64,000 bases of DNA, from the NCBI GenBank assembly GCA_016808115.1, contig JAEQBH010000287.1, positions 4,154,001-4,218,000 on the forward strand, written 5' to 3'. The notes under the pieces are model-generated. The model ran no database searches. It saw only the letters and a program-made list of their open reading frames with translations, and had not been told where the DNA came from. Below are positions 1-11,899 of the stretch, piece by piece. Every line of letters begins with the position of its first letter. The first letter of the stretch is position 1. This DNA is from Tetrastigma voinierianum (lineage: Eukaryota > Streptophyta > Magnoliopsida > Vitales > Vitaceae). The translations under genes were made by a program, and so were the position numbers.

Positions 1-938
1 CCTGGCCCCAAAGCATATTTCAATAGAACCCTAGAAAAACTCCCGAGGCCCAGTGGACCAGGAATTAGGTCGTTTCGACCCTAATTTTAGGCCAATCGGG
101 TTTTGGCCGTGGGAGAAGATTCTGGCCACCACCCTTGAACACGCACCAGCCAGGGAGGAGAGCTGGCGGCTGACCTTGCCAGTGTTCCGCCGACCTGGCC
201 AGGGCCTTTGGATCAGGCTTTGTGAAGCCGCTGGCGTGTGCTCCACAGGTGGGTTGGAATTTTCTTCGTTTTGACTCGAGACTGGAAGCCCGCCCTCCCT
301 CCCCATTTTGGACCCTCAGATATTACGTGGTCTTTTTCACAAATTCCTCACCATTTTGAAAGATCTGACGAAGGAAGTTTGGCGACGGTGGATTGCGTTT
401 TGGCCCTGACCTTATTTGGACCAGGTAAGAAGTCTTGTTGTTCTGAATGTAGGATTTCTGATATAAAGTTTGTAAATTTTGGACGTTGTTTGGTTAGTTT
501 TTCCATTTTTGGGTCATTTAGGGTAGTGCAGAAAAGGTTTGAACGGGCCCGAGTGAGCACAGGTGTTAGAGTGGTGAAAATTGATAGGATTAGTGAAATT
601 GGATATTTTTATGATTTATTGGAGGGTTCAATTTCAAAAAATTAGCCTCCAGATAAAATGCCCCAATTTTTGGTACCGGATCTATAGGGCACACTGTATA
701 ATTGGACCTGTCGAAGTCCAATTTAGATTAGTTTCATAGTTCTAAAAACTATTCTAAGACATTTGGAATCGATGTCTTTGGTTTTGAATGTGGAGCCTAG
801 TAATTATTTTTATTATAATACAGGCACTCGTGCGAGGCTTGACAGATCCTACGGGGAGAAGAGGATGGTATCTAGTATTGAGTGGTTTTGTATGTTTTAA
901 ATAACTTTGGGTTATCTTCTTATATAATTGTGGTTAAT

Positions 939-1044
<106 letters not shown>

Positions 1045-1324
1045 TGATCGAATGGTTGGTTATCATAAATATAATTATACGTTTTATATAAGCAAGTTAT
1101 CATTCATGTGAATTTTGTCCAACATTTAACTATTTGGAAATTTTTCGAGGTTCATGGATAAATTTGTGGTATTTAAATATTTTGGTACATGGTTGAGTTT
1201 AAACCACTTTGGTATTGATTTAAGAATACAGTATCGTTGGAAAAGTATATGTGAGTAAGGATACTGTGTTGGTTGTTATAAATTGATGTACCATATAGTA
1301 CCCGAGGTTCGATTCAATATTTCT

Positions 1325-1570
1325 CACGGTTTACCGCGGGGTTTGCCCGCGGTGTGCGTGAGGTTGGTTTCATCCAGCGGTCTATTGAAGTAGTGGTTTA
1401 CCCAATGGTTTACCACGGTTTGCCACGTTATCGTGAGGTTTAGTTTCATCCAACGGTTATATATTATTTCCACGGCCGTGAGATCGGGTTTACCTGACGG
1501 TTTATTAGTGTGCCACGGTGTCGTGAGGTTGGTTTCATCCACGGGTTTACATATTTCACGGCCGTGAGAT
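1325..1570. repeat. Minisatellite in A LTR, unit about 85 bp
   Basis: A motif of the form CGTGAGGTTGGTTTCATCCA recurs near 1355, 1430 and 1520. The copies are separated by blocks containing a TTTACC..CGG segment and a CACGGCCGTGAGATC segment. The equivalent stretch of the other LTR (about 17815-17995) carries the same units in altered number and spelling. Confidence 0.7.
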
Positions 1571-2404
1571 CAGGGATTTTGGCGGTCATATTATTATTAT
1601 TACCACCAGTTGCCTTTGATGTTGGGTAAACGAGGTGGTGTATCCTACGGTTATGATGAGTATATGGTATGGTACATTGTTGGTTTAAGAGGTAAAGCTA
1701 TAACCATTTCAATATTTATGGTTGTGTATCTTGTAGTTTTCTTAAACATGATGTTGATGATATATTTATCTTTATTTTTATGTTTGTGAATAAATACAGG
1801 TGATAATTTTCTTATAATAATTTTAGTTAAATTCTTGAATATGAATTTTATATTGTTGACTTAGTATAATTTAGGTTTGAAATAATTTAAAATAGACATA
1901 CAAAAGAGGTGGAACTCAGCAAATAAGGAATGTTCATAAATAAAACCTTATTTTCCTTATAAATTATGCCACTCCTGATTATTATCTCCGTTTCTTGCTG
2001 AATCCGTTCTCTCTAGGTCGAGTGGTCAGTGAGACCTACCTCAGCCGCCGACTTCTACATCCTCTTAGCGGCAGCTGCGGTACTCTATCTTATCTATCTG
2101 TCATATTTTGTTGGACTTGTGTTTCATTGCCTAAATTTGCAAACACTCTTGAATACTCTTATTCAGTATTGAACTCTGTGGATCTTATTATGTGTGTGTT
2201 TATGGTTGTAGCCTCTGGTGAATAGATGGTTGTAGTTTGAGTTGGCAGAATCTTTTCATATATTGAGGTACTATATTAATGAATGTTTTCCTTTTCTTAA
2301 AAATTGGGGTTCCATTGGATATTTTAAGGGAGTTATCTGATGGGACTTAAACAAGCCCGGGACTCACAGAAGTCTTGGGAGGGTATAAGATTGGATCATC
2401 GACA

Positions 2405-2420
2405 GTATCAGCTCTAGGAT
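2405..2420 (+). other. Element A primer-binding site (degenerate, initiator-Met type)
   Basis: GTATCAGCTCTAGG follows the LTR end directly. It resembles the plant consensus TGGTATCAGAGC, the site complementary to initiator tRNA-Met used by many Ty3/gypsy and copia elements. It has lost the leading TG and part of the core. Its position at the LTR junction supports the LTR boundary at 2404. Confidence 0.55.
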
Positions 2421-2537
2421 TTACAGTGTAGGGTTGTACATTCTTGTGTAACTCATCAGTGTTTTGGCATACATTCCTAACTTCTTATCCTTGAGAGTGA
2501 TTCTGTTTCATTATTCTTAGAAACGATTCTCTTCCCG

Positions 2538-3640
2538 ATGGCGCACGGAGTGGAAGGCGTGAGTTCGGCGACCCGATTGGAAAGTTCGGATGCACTACTT
2601 ATGGGAGGATATCTTGTGGCCTTCAGCCTGATCCACTCGAGGAGTGGGTTTACTGGTGTTACTATTGATCAAGCTCGTAGACTTAGAGTAGTGGGTTTTG
2701 ATGGCTCCACGGATCCCATGGTGGCTTTATCCTGGCTAGATGACACAGAGAAGATTTTGGACGAAGGTATGCAGTGTCCGGATGAGGATAGAGTCAAGAT
2801 AGTTAGTTTTCCCAGGGGGGTAGTGCAAGAAAGGAAGTGGTGGGCGTATGAGAGGGACTAGGAAGCGTCACTTGGGCCTGATTCAAGGCCTTTGCGGTGG
2901 TTTGCCCCCGGTAACTGTTGAAGCTGAAGGCTAGAGTTTGAGACTCTCACTCAGAGTAGCATGACAGTTTTGAGATACGGCGTAGATTCGAGAAGTATCG
3001 GATTTATGTCCCGATTTGGTTCTGGATGAAATTGGAAAGGAGTTTCTGATCGGATTGAGTGGCGATAGCGCGCGACCTCTCGGGGTTTGATCATCCGTGT
3101 TAGTGAAGTGAGACTACGCCTCTAGAGTGGAAACCGAGACCACGTCACGCCCGGACTAGCGTCGATCATATAATAGTTGTCTTGAAACCCCGTCGAGATC
3201 ACAATAAGAGGAGTAGTTCCCGACTCACAGATCTTGGGCGGCCAGAGGATCCAATAGGGACCACGAACATGATGCGGTGGTAGCGGGTTTCATAAGCGGT
3301 GCACATACCGGGGTTCACGGATTTCAATCGGTGGTAGTGGTATTAGCCATTTCGAATCACGCGATGGCGGTTTGGATTCGACTTGTCGCGTTCTGTCAGG
3401 TGTGATGGATTATGCCAGTGGGATAATACATGCTTTCAGTGCGGGTAGACAGGACATTTCAAGAGGGCCTTTTTATCGAGATCGTAGACTGAGGCTAGAA
3501 TCGAGGTGCAGATTCAACGGGCTAGTGGGCATGGTGGGATACCGCAGTTTATCAAACCTCAGTGTTCCTTGCCTTGCAGAGATAGCGATGCGCACTAGCG
3601 GTTAGAAAGCGAGGGGGCGAAGGGCGACACTCGCGGCGGA
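2538..3640 (+). pseudogene. Element A gag remnant
   Basis: An open frame of 107 codons (2538-2861) is followed by frame-shifted continuation. Residues from about 55 to 85 resemble the plant gypsy gag signature: a substrate-like FDGSTDPMVA segment, then a WL..TEKILD..QC segment, then a segment corresponding to the usual fold with a WW pair near the end. Further downstream a MTVLRY-like segment near 2960 fits the gag C-terminal half. No CCHC zinc knuckle could be read. Gag would form the particle that packages the element's RNA. Several stops and indels make this a dead copy. The exact 3' end is uncertain. Confidence 0.6.
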
Positions 3641-3859
3641 TTTATGCTATGACGGGGAAGGCGGGAGGCGCCGACCTTTGACGTTGTGGTACATTATCTA
3701 TTTTTAGTGACGTGCGCACCGTTACTGATGACCCGAGGGCCACACACTCTTTTATTTCACGTGGTATGTTGCGCTTAGTCGGGTGGCTCGATTCTGCTGG
3801 GATGTGTGGATTAGGGTGCCACACCCGCAGGGGAGAGTCTCTTTGACCCTAGTCAGATG

Positions 3860-3990
3860 TGGAGTAGCTGTTTGCTCTTTGAGGCTAAGTTATGGGAGCA
3901 TATTTGATATTAGCCAGATCTCGAGGGTTGGATGTGATTCTTGGGATGGATTGGCTTTGCTATTATCTTCAATGGATTGTTCATGAGGTG
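3860..3990 (+). pseudogene. Element A aspartic protease remnant
   Basis: One reading frame at about 3925-3965 gives LDVILGMDWL, followed shortly by tyrosines. This is the conserved C-terminal block of gypsy pol proteases (usual form FDVILGMDWL). The catalytic DTG/DSG triad was not found upstream, and frames break on both sides. It lies between gag and RT, as expected for Ty3/gypsy order. Confidence 0.6.
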
Positions 3991-4139
3991 ATATTTAAAA
4001 CGGCAGGACTACGGTAGTAGTCTTTTATGGAGCGGAGGTGAGCACCTTCGAGGTTTGATTTACGCCATTACGCTAGATGTTTTACTTCAAGGTTGTAAGG
4101 TATCTAGCTCATGTAGTTGACACTGTAGTAGCGAGGAGT

Positions 4140-4831
4140 GAGGTTGGAGGATGTACCCATTGGTGAGGACTTTACGGATGTGTTTCTGACGATCTTCCAG
4201 GTTTACCTCTAGAACGAGAAATAGATTTTCCCATTGATTTAGTCCTTGGAACAGCTCCCATTTCTTTACCACCTTATAGGATGGCACCGACTGAGTTGAA
4301 AGAGTTGAAGACTCAGCTACAAGAGCTGGTGGATAGAGGATTTATTAGGCCCAGTATTTCACCTTAGGGAGCGCCGGTGTTATTCAACGAAGAAGAGGAT
4401 GGTACTGGGGTTGTGTACACAGACTAAACCAGTTGAATAAGGTCACCATTCATAACAAATATCCTTTGCCTCGGATTGATGATCTATTTGATCAGCTCCA
4501 GTGTAGTGTTCTCAGATTGACTTAGCAGTCTGGTACCATGGGTTAAGGATTGAGAATGAGGACATTCCCGAGGCGACATTGAGAGACGAGATCTGGGCAT
4601 TATGAGTTTCTAGTGATGTCTTTCGGACTCACCAATGCCCCAACAGCTTTCATGGATTTGATGAACCGGGTCTTCCGTCCACACTTAGATCGGTTCGTCA
4701 TTGTCTTCATCGACGATATCTTGGTGTACTCGAGAAGCGAGTTGGAGCATAAGAGACATTTGGGTTTGGTGTTGCAGACTTTAAGGCAGTATCAATTGTA
4801 TGCCAAGTTTAGCAAATGTGAGTTTGGATGA
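4140..4831 (+). pseudogene. Element A reverse transcriptase remnant
   Basis: The RT is spread over several frames. At 4230-4370 there is the typical entry region: a block reading PPYRMAP, then ELK.LK.QL.ELVD.GFIRPS. At 4613-4831 an open frame holds MSFGLTNAPTAF and the catalytic box FIDDILVYS (bases 4705-4731), equivalent to YVDD, followed by the thumb-like segment ending KFSKCEFG. RT copies the element's RNA into DNA using a tRNA primer. The stretch between these blocks is damaged by stops and indels near 4370-4610, so no functional enzyme could be made. Confidence 0.85.
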
Positions 4832-5516
4832 TAAGTGGGATTTCTACCGGACATGTGGTTTCTGGCGTGGCATTTATCGGATCTCGGAGAGAAGTGAGGC
4901 GTTGGCAAATTGGGAGCGACCCGACTACGGTGGCTCAGTGCGGGAGTTTCCTAGGATTAGCGGGAGTATTACATGATTCATGGGTTCTCAAGATAGCGGA
5001 CCACTTCATTGTTTGGCGTAGGAAGGAGTTAAGTTTAGATGAGCAATTTGAGGAGCTTCCAAACACGAAAGGGAAAAGTTGACGTCGGCTCTGTTTGACA
5101 TTGCAGAGAATGACGAGGGGTTCGAGTTTACTGGCCCGATGCTTCACGCCAAGGTTTAGTTCGCGTGTTGATGTATGGGAGAGTTGTGGCGTATGCTTCG
5201 AGCGATTGAAGAAACACGGCTGAATTATCTACTCCGCGACTTGGAACTTCGCTGCGGTAATTTTTCGCATTGGGCAGAACATTACTTGTATGGGCGACTT
5301 GTCGAGATGTTACCAACCGCAGAGCCTTAAATATTTGTTTACCGGGAAGGAGTTGCTGCAGCAAAGAGTGATCAGTTCTCCCCAAGGATTATGGTGCACT
5401 ATCGACTACCACATCCAGGTAAAGGCAAATGTAGTAGCGGATGCCTTGAAGCGGGAATCTCAGGCTCTTCAAACTATATGCGGAGACAATACAACTTCCA
5501 TTGATGAATTAGAGTT
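4832..5516 (+). pseudogene. Element A RNase H remnant
   Basis: Similarity to the gypsy RNase H and connection region continues directly after RT. Recognisable points are a VSG-like segment near 4858, an AVIF block near 5253, SLKYLFTGKELL near 5325 (usual form SLKYIFTQKELN), and a terminal block with KANVVADAL near 5422-5450, the normal end of the RNase H domain. RNase H would degrade the RNA strand during reverse transcription. Many frame changes separate these blocks. Confidence 0.75.
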
Positions 5517-6411
5517 GTGAGAGTTGGGTCATTGGAGTTGAGGATGCATCGCCAGGAGCACTTTTGCTGGTTTTGCTCGGCCGTGCCAGCAGATCATATT
5601 CTCGAAGGCACAACTAAGTCCCTATTTGATGAGCATGAGAAAGAAAAATCGAGAAGGAGAACAATCGTATTTTCAATTGAAACTGACAGACTATGGTGAT
5701 TAGTTCTAGGCTTTGTGTTCTAACTTAGTGAAGAGTTAAAGGCCAAATATTGGAGGAAGCCCATGGATTCTGCTTAATCTTTGTACTACCTCATTACAGA
5801 TGTAAGTACAGCTGAAGGAATATTATTGGTGGTCGGGGATGAAAGAGAGATTCTTAGGTATGTATCAGTCTTAATACGTCAGCAAGTGAAGCGAGAGAGA
5901 CAAAAGCCCATACGGACTTATGACCCTCCTCCCGTAATCGGGATGGAAATGGGACGTATTCTGATAGTTTTGTATTCAAACTCCCTCCGAGTTCTGGACG
6001 TGGCATTTGGGTAGTAGTTGATCGACTCACCAGATCCGCGCGTTGTGCCTATTCGTGAGAGGGTTTTCTCCTGGAAAGCTAGCGAACTCTTTATGAATCA
6101 TATAGTGAGTTTGCATGGGGTGCTAGTGTCTATCATCTCTGATAGAGATCCATGATTCACTTCGAGGTTTTGGAAGGGATTGATGAAGGAACTAGGTGTC
6201 AAGTTGAATTTGAGTTCCGCTTTTCACCCTCAGACCGATGGACAATCTGAGATGACTATTCAGACCTTAGAGAGGATATGTTGAGGTCTCGTCTTTGCCG
6301 ATTCAAAAGGACATTGAATGAATATCTACTTTGGCGAGTTCACTTATAACAACGACTATCATCAGCATCAGAGATGTCACCTTATGAGGGCATTGTATGG
6401 GAAACAATGTC
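5517..6411 (+). pseudogene. Element A integrase, first part
   Basis: Integrase motifs appear in order. The zinc-binding region is unclear. A CQQVK-like block (RQQVKRERQKP) lies near 5880, then VSLHGVLVSIISDRDP near 6110-6152, then FTSRFWKGLM and HPQTDGQSE (6226-6252), and finally an FTYNNDYHQ block near 6338. The sequence stops matching integrase at the codons for GKQC near 6405 and resumes at 15584 after element B. Stops within the SDRDP region and elsewhere show decay before or after the split. Integrase would insert the cDNA into the host genome. Confidence 0.82.
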
Positions 6412-7905
6412 AGTTCGTCCTTACTGATAGGGTGATCGAATCAACAAGTTTTATTTATCAAACACTCCTGCCTGATCAAACTACTTGTGATATGCGAGTC
6501 TAAGGTCGGTTTCACGGGATGGATTTTCATCCCGAATGGTCGCATTATATAATTTGAAAATATGTTGAACTTTTATTATGGATTTTTAGTTTGCATTTAA
6601 AAACAAAGGGAGTTGGTTGTTCCTTTAGTTGCTTGAAATGGCTTAAATTAAAATGTGAAATGGTAACCTTGAAGGCTTGGGTCACTAGCTTGATATGATG
6701 GAGTTATTAAAGAAGGTGTCCTCCAGGTTATTTCCTCGCATTAGGAAAATGACATATAGTCAGCCAAATGGATCTTTGACCTTCTGAAACTAACCTAGAC
6801 CACTCTAACCCCGAGTCAAGTAAATACTAAGCGTTTCAATGTCCCGATCGGTTTGGGAAACCCTAGCATTTAACCTCATTTCAATGAACAATGAATAATA
6901 TCTAAGGATATCGATTACCTTACATGTAAGAATCTATGACCTAACATGTTTCAAGTATTGACCAAAGGAAAAATTAAATGGCATTAAACCCTAGTTTGGA
7001 AAGTTTGGAGACCTCAAATACGATTACTGTATCATTAAAAATGAGGACCTTTGCCAAACCACCAACAACCAAGCTAACAACCCTCCTCTTGAGGCTTTGA
7101 GGAAGCAGCCAAGCATCCCTTGAGTTGTCGACCTCGAGGGGTGTGTTTGACGGTAGAAAATGAAGAGAAGAGGGAGAAGAGAGCAAATAAAACCTAAAGC
7201 TAAAGCTACTTGGGAAAGCTTGCATAAAGTGGAAGTTAGGGTTACAAAAAGTTGTAGGGGCTTATATGTGACGATTTGTGAAATGCTTAAAATGCCTAAA
7301 ATATGAGATTACAATAGGGGGTAAAATGGTAATAATTAATCAGCATTAATTCGTTTGGAATTGTAGGAAATTTCGCAAGCATAGCGAAATTTTCGCTATG
7401 ACTGCGAATTTTGCTCATCATAATAATTAGGCATAGCAAAATTCAAATTTTAAGCTATGCACATTAATTACATTTAGCATAGCGAAATTCGTAAGCTAGT
7501 GAAATTTGGCTAGCTTAACAAAATTTATTTATAACGAAAATTTAAGCTAGGATTACAAAATTTTGCAATCCTTACTTGAAACCCTATCAATGCCTGCAGC
7601 GAAAATCCGATATCCTCTATGTACATATCACCACCTTAACTACTGTCATTTTGCCTTCAATTCAATTCAGCGTGACATTTCATCGCCTCGACTTGGTAAA
7701 TCACCAGGGATTCATTCGGCACTAATACTGACCAAGCTTGACTGAGATTCCCAAGACTGCAAAACTACCCGAACAATCCTCGAAACCAATCGGTAGCACT
7801 AAGTGGACATGCACACTGACAATTGGCTCGGTCATATGATTAGTGTAGCTTCATAAAGTCTGTCTGCCAGATAGGGCTCAAAATAACGCGAGCACTAATC
7901 TTTTA
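6412..7905 (-). repeat. Element B 3' LTR
   Basis: It aligns with 14073-15582. Shared landmarks are the TAGGGTGATC start near 6429, the GGCTTAAATTAAA block near 6642, the paired AT-rich stretches with GCATAGCGAAATT repeats near 7380-7500, and the ACAATTGGCTC block near 7820. A TATA-like CTTATAT near 7260 is mutated relative to the partner. The inner end is judged from where similarity to the partner fades. Confidence 0.75.
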
Positions 7906-9199
7906 ATCGATACGTTTGCTTTCGTTACATATGCGATGCCAAAGACAATAAGGTATGCATGGTGTGCTTTTACCAAAAGTGTCTGTTGTTCAAAAGTATG
8001 TATGCAGAGATAGGCTTTGCTGACCATGAATAATTTACACCACAGCGAAAGCAGGCAACGAAAGAACAAAAACCCACCATATGAAAAGTTTTGAGACAAC
8101 ATTCGGTTCCAAGGAAGTCAACACAGACTTCCCACCAAAAATCATTATTCTAAGGTAACGACAGGCGATAAATTGCGAGTTATTCCCTCCCCACAACCTA
8201 GCTCTTGTGGCCTTAAGTGTTGACCAACCTAAATGGACCAGCGCACACTTTTATTTCCTTTCTTTGATTACATTTGTAGTTCAATGCTAAAAACTAGAGC
8301 TTCATCAAAGTCCATGTAGCAGCGGGGTCCACCGATGACTCTGACGGTGGGTTTAGGGCATCGACGAGGATCGGTGACCACAAACTACATAGGCTCCACC
8401 CAGGACTTGAATAACGAGGAATTAAGCACCCTGTTCGCTAAACTCTACCCTATCCACCCGTGTAAGCGAACACTAAGTCGATGACTCCCAACCAATTAAG
8501 GTTTAGGGCATCGGGCTTTAAAGGCTTTTCGCCATACCCCTGGGATCGTGTTAGGGTTTCAAAAACCAATGTCACGACTTTTATTTTCTTTTTTCTTATT
8601 TTCTTTCTTTTCTTTTTCTTTTCTTTTCATTTGGAAGACTACATTGATCTTCATACATGGATGCTTTAAACCTAACAGCAGGTGCGTCAACAAATCTAAA
8701 ATGACTTTGCAAAGTGGAAAGAATTTATATAGCTACCGACCTATTGGTACAATAAATTGTGCGGTGTGTGGATTAACTAAGGGGAATGTTCAAGGTTGAA
8801 TATCTTGGAACTTCAATTGACAAAAACTAATTCATGCATGGAATTGTTTATATCTGTTAGGTGGCTGCATCTGGAGCTTCAGTTCATGCTCAGACAAGAG
8901 TAGAAACACAAAATGTAGGAACAAAAAAAATGATTTGCAAAAGTGTAGTAAGCTGTAATATCTTATAAAGCTTGCAGTATAACAAAATGGATAATACATG
9001 CTTAATATAGCTAATCATAACAAAAGTATCACTTGCCTACTATTGGCTAATACATGAATCTATACAAAATGAGTAGAGCGGTTGATAAAGGCATTGATAC
9101 AAAAAACATGATAGAAGACACTTAACTCTAACTTTTCCTCCCGGTAAAGTATAGCATGCCTTTCTGGTTGGGAAGCTAGAGAAAGGAGTGTGACCACCT
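7906..9199 (-). other. Element B internal, 3' non-coding stretch
   Basis: No gene is supported here. The stretch includes a polypyrimidine tract at 8579-8630 (runs of TTTTC and TTTTCTTT) and an AT-rich block from 8640 to 9150. It lies between the 3' LTR and the GC-rich block and would be the 3' untranslated region in the orientation of B. Short open frames at 8481-8799 overlap the pyrimidine tract and have no recognisable protein features. Confidence 0.4.
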
Positions 9200-11000
9200 C
9201 ACTCTCGCGGTGGTGGTGGATGGGGTGAATCTACATTTTATTCTTGTTCTTGCTAGCATGTCAATGAGGCTGGCATTGTGGGTGATCTCAGTGTGTAGGC
9301 TCAGGCGGGAGACCGAGGTGGCTCATGATCTGAAGAAGCATGGCGTGACTGTGCTCTATAGTAGCCTCGGCTCGGGCCCAGCTGGCCCCAGGTCCAGCGG
9401 CCTTTGTGTGGTGGCATCAAGAGATGGGAGGCATCCCATCGCAAGCCAGTGAGACTCTAGGCCGACCATATGCTCAGGAGCTGGCAATCGCATGTGGAAG
9501 TGACGAGTGTCGAAATTTGGGGGTGAGAAGGAGGTGGAGGTGGAGCCGGAGGAGATAAAAGCGAGGCGGGCTCCCTCTCCACCTCTACCTCTACCCGGGA
9601 GCAGGGATCCCTCACCCCTCGGGGGTCCTGCACTATCATCGGTACCTCCTCCTGAGTCCTGCTTCTTTGGAGGAACAAAGGGTCGGCATGGTCAGGATCG
9701 CTCCATGGATGGGACTTGAGTGCATCTGATCCTCCTCTCGATGTGGGGCTCCTTAGGGAATCCCAGATGCTCTGGGACACAGGCTAACAATGTGGCATCA
9801 GCAATGGTAAACTCTCGAAACAGGCCGAGACCACTGGGGTGGTTGCCTCCTCAAAATGCGGCGGGAAGTCATAACCGACTCGGAGGCCCGAACCCGGGAA
9901 TCTCGAGATGCAGTACGGGGCCTCAAGTATGGCTCCCCTGCGTTGTACATAATCTTTGCAAGGAACAAGCTGGTCGGGCGAGGTGGTCTAGAGCATCGGC
10001 GGGAGGCGCCTTCGAAGTCTGGGTCCATGCTGGCATCTGTGGTGTGAGCCATCTCTCTGTGATGGTACGTGGCGATCCCGATATCCTCGAATTGACAGCT
10101 CTCTTTGTAGAAACTAATCTAGTGAAATCTTCAACTCGGATGCTCCCGGATGATCGTCAATGGTGAATCGGGCTCAGTGATTTCGGCACTCGAGTCATGG
10201 AAATTGGTAAAGCGAAACCTGCGCGGGGGATAATATTGCCGCGATTAATATGTGTGACGAATCTTCGCGTGATCGCCTCATCGAGTCCCTGAACCGCGGG
10301 TCAGCGGTCAATGCTGGCACATCGTAGAATGACTCCCATTAAGTCCACGCGAGTAGATCTCGTTCCCGGAATCGGGGGTCGGTGAACAATGGGCGCCTAA
10401 TCCTCGGCGGTGATAGATGGGGCGATGAGCTCTCTCGGCTAGAAGGTGATGGCTGGGCAGGATGTAGGACTCCCAGGAACCCGATGTTCGAACCAGCTTG
10501 GAGTAGGGCCCTCCCATAGATCTGCGGCTGGGAAGGCAGGGTCCCATCACCTAATGTTCTCCAGGATGTTGAGCTCTCGGGAGATATTCATTCATAGGCC
10601 CCCATGTAATATGTATGAGGTCGGAGAATGGACACTACTTGTTCTTGAGTGCAGCTCCTCCATCTGTGCAGGTGCTCATCGACCTGGGCTGAAGCGGTAA
10701 CCACCGGTCTGGGACCATGTCGTAACTTCTGAGGCGGGACGGAGGCTGGATCAAAGTGGGCTGCTGAAGCGGTGCTGCGCACACTTTCGGGGCGGACCGG
10801 GGCTGGTGGTTAGAGCGAGAGGACTCGAGACGGCGGCACCGGCAATGGGGTGAAGCCGGCCCGGCGCGAGGCTAGAGCCCCGATGGGCGGGGCACGACGA
10901 GGGACTGAGCGGGGACGTGGGCTCGAGACCTTTGGACTACTCATAGCGAGGAGCTCGGGGGGAAGAAATGGATGAGATGAATGGTCCCCCTCCCCTTTTA
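9200..11000 (-). other. GC-rich block in element B, possible ORF2-like remnant
   Basis: About 1.8 kb stands out by high GC and CpG content against AT-rich flanks. On the minus strand, near 10942, a start codon opens a short Ser/Pro/Arg-rich frame (MSSPKVSSPRPRSVPRR). Further along, a proline-rich tail (a run of PP near 9530) can be read. Its place downstream of gag-protease and its basic, Ser/Pro-rich start resemble the extra ORF2 found 3' of pol in Athila/Tat elements, but the diagnostic motif seen in C and D was not found. It could equally be a captured host segment. Open frames on both strands reflect the GC bias and are not separate genes. Confidence 0.3.
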
Positions 11001-11089
11001 CTCATCCGGTTAGGCTTGGTTGAAGGGTCCGGGCCAGATGGTCTTTGAGCTTATTAAGCTATTATACGCGAAATTCTTCCCACTGAACA

Positions 11090-11300
11090 GATCCATCTGC
11101 AAATAATAAAATAAAAATAAATAAAAATTTGATTTAAATGGATTAAAAACAAAAATAAAAAAATTATGTATTTTTAACATAACTAGAATAAAAAATAAAA
11201 TAAAATTAGAATTGGAATACTAAAAGGAAAGTTACTAAAAATAGCATACTATGAAAATTGATGACGATTTTAAGCAAAAACAAAAAATTTTGAGCTGCGG
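11090..11300. repeat. A/T-rich low-complexity tract
   Basis: A run of AAATAAAAT-type sequence borders the GC-rich block on its 5' side (in the orientation of B). It marks a sharp composition change and could be the A-rich edge of an insertion, but no target duplication was seen. Confidence 0.5.
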
Positions 11301-11429
11301 TTTGGTTTGGTGGACCTTGAGCGGCTGATTTCAACAGCTACTCATGGAGGGTCAAGGAGGAGGAGCTCCTTGACCGCCCGATGGCTTTGTGCTATAGCCC
11401 TCATCTTGGTTTCCTTAACGACTTCCTTC

Positions 11430-11830
11430 TCCTTCCAGGTGATTTTGGGGCGATAATAAGCGGTATTCATGCGGACAACTCCCAATTCTTCATTTCATCT
11501 ACGTTTATGATCACGCTGGTGGGGGTTTGTGGTTTCCACACGTGCCATTAGCGAGTAGACTTCATCAGCTCCTTTCTTGTCATCTTCCACCAGCTTGTGC
11601 TTGTTACTCAAATGAAAAATAATGAGCTCCAATGTCATGTTTCCAAATGTGAGCTGCATGACTCCATTTCGGCAATTGATGATTACATTGGCAGTGGCCA
11701 ATGGTCTTCGGATAATTGGCACATGATTGGGCCCACTTGCTGTGTGGCTCAATATCAAGCACTACAAGTCTCTTGGGTAGTAGAATTTGTCCACCTTTAA
11801 GACATCCTCAACTATATTCCACTTGATTTT
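11430..11830 (-). pseudogene. Element B aspartic protease remnant
   Basis: On the minus strand the frame at 11758-11495 reads PIIRRPLATANVIINCRNG, followed by a V.QLTFGNMTLEL block. This is the C-terminal part of the Athila/Tat protease, where the usual motif is ILGRPFLAT and is followed by a QLTFGNM segment. Here the LGRPF core has become IRRPL. The upstream catalytic triad is not readable. It follows gag directly, as expected. Confidence 0.75.
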
Positions 11831-11899
11831 TTGTCGGTCGACCCGATGATAAGAGTATTATTGGTGAAGGCTTAAGCTCCTCACAAGCCTGGCAGCATA

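Noticed and set aside
9720..10166. 148-codon plus-strand open frame in the GC-rich block
   Set aside because: Overlapping open frames exist on both strands because of high GC; no motif was seen.
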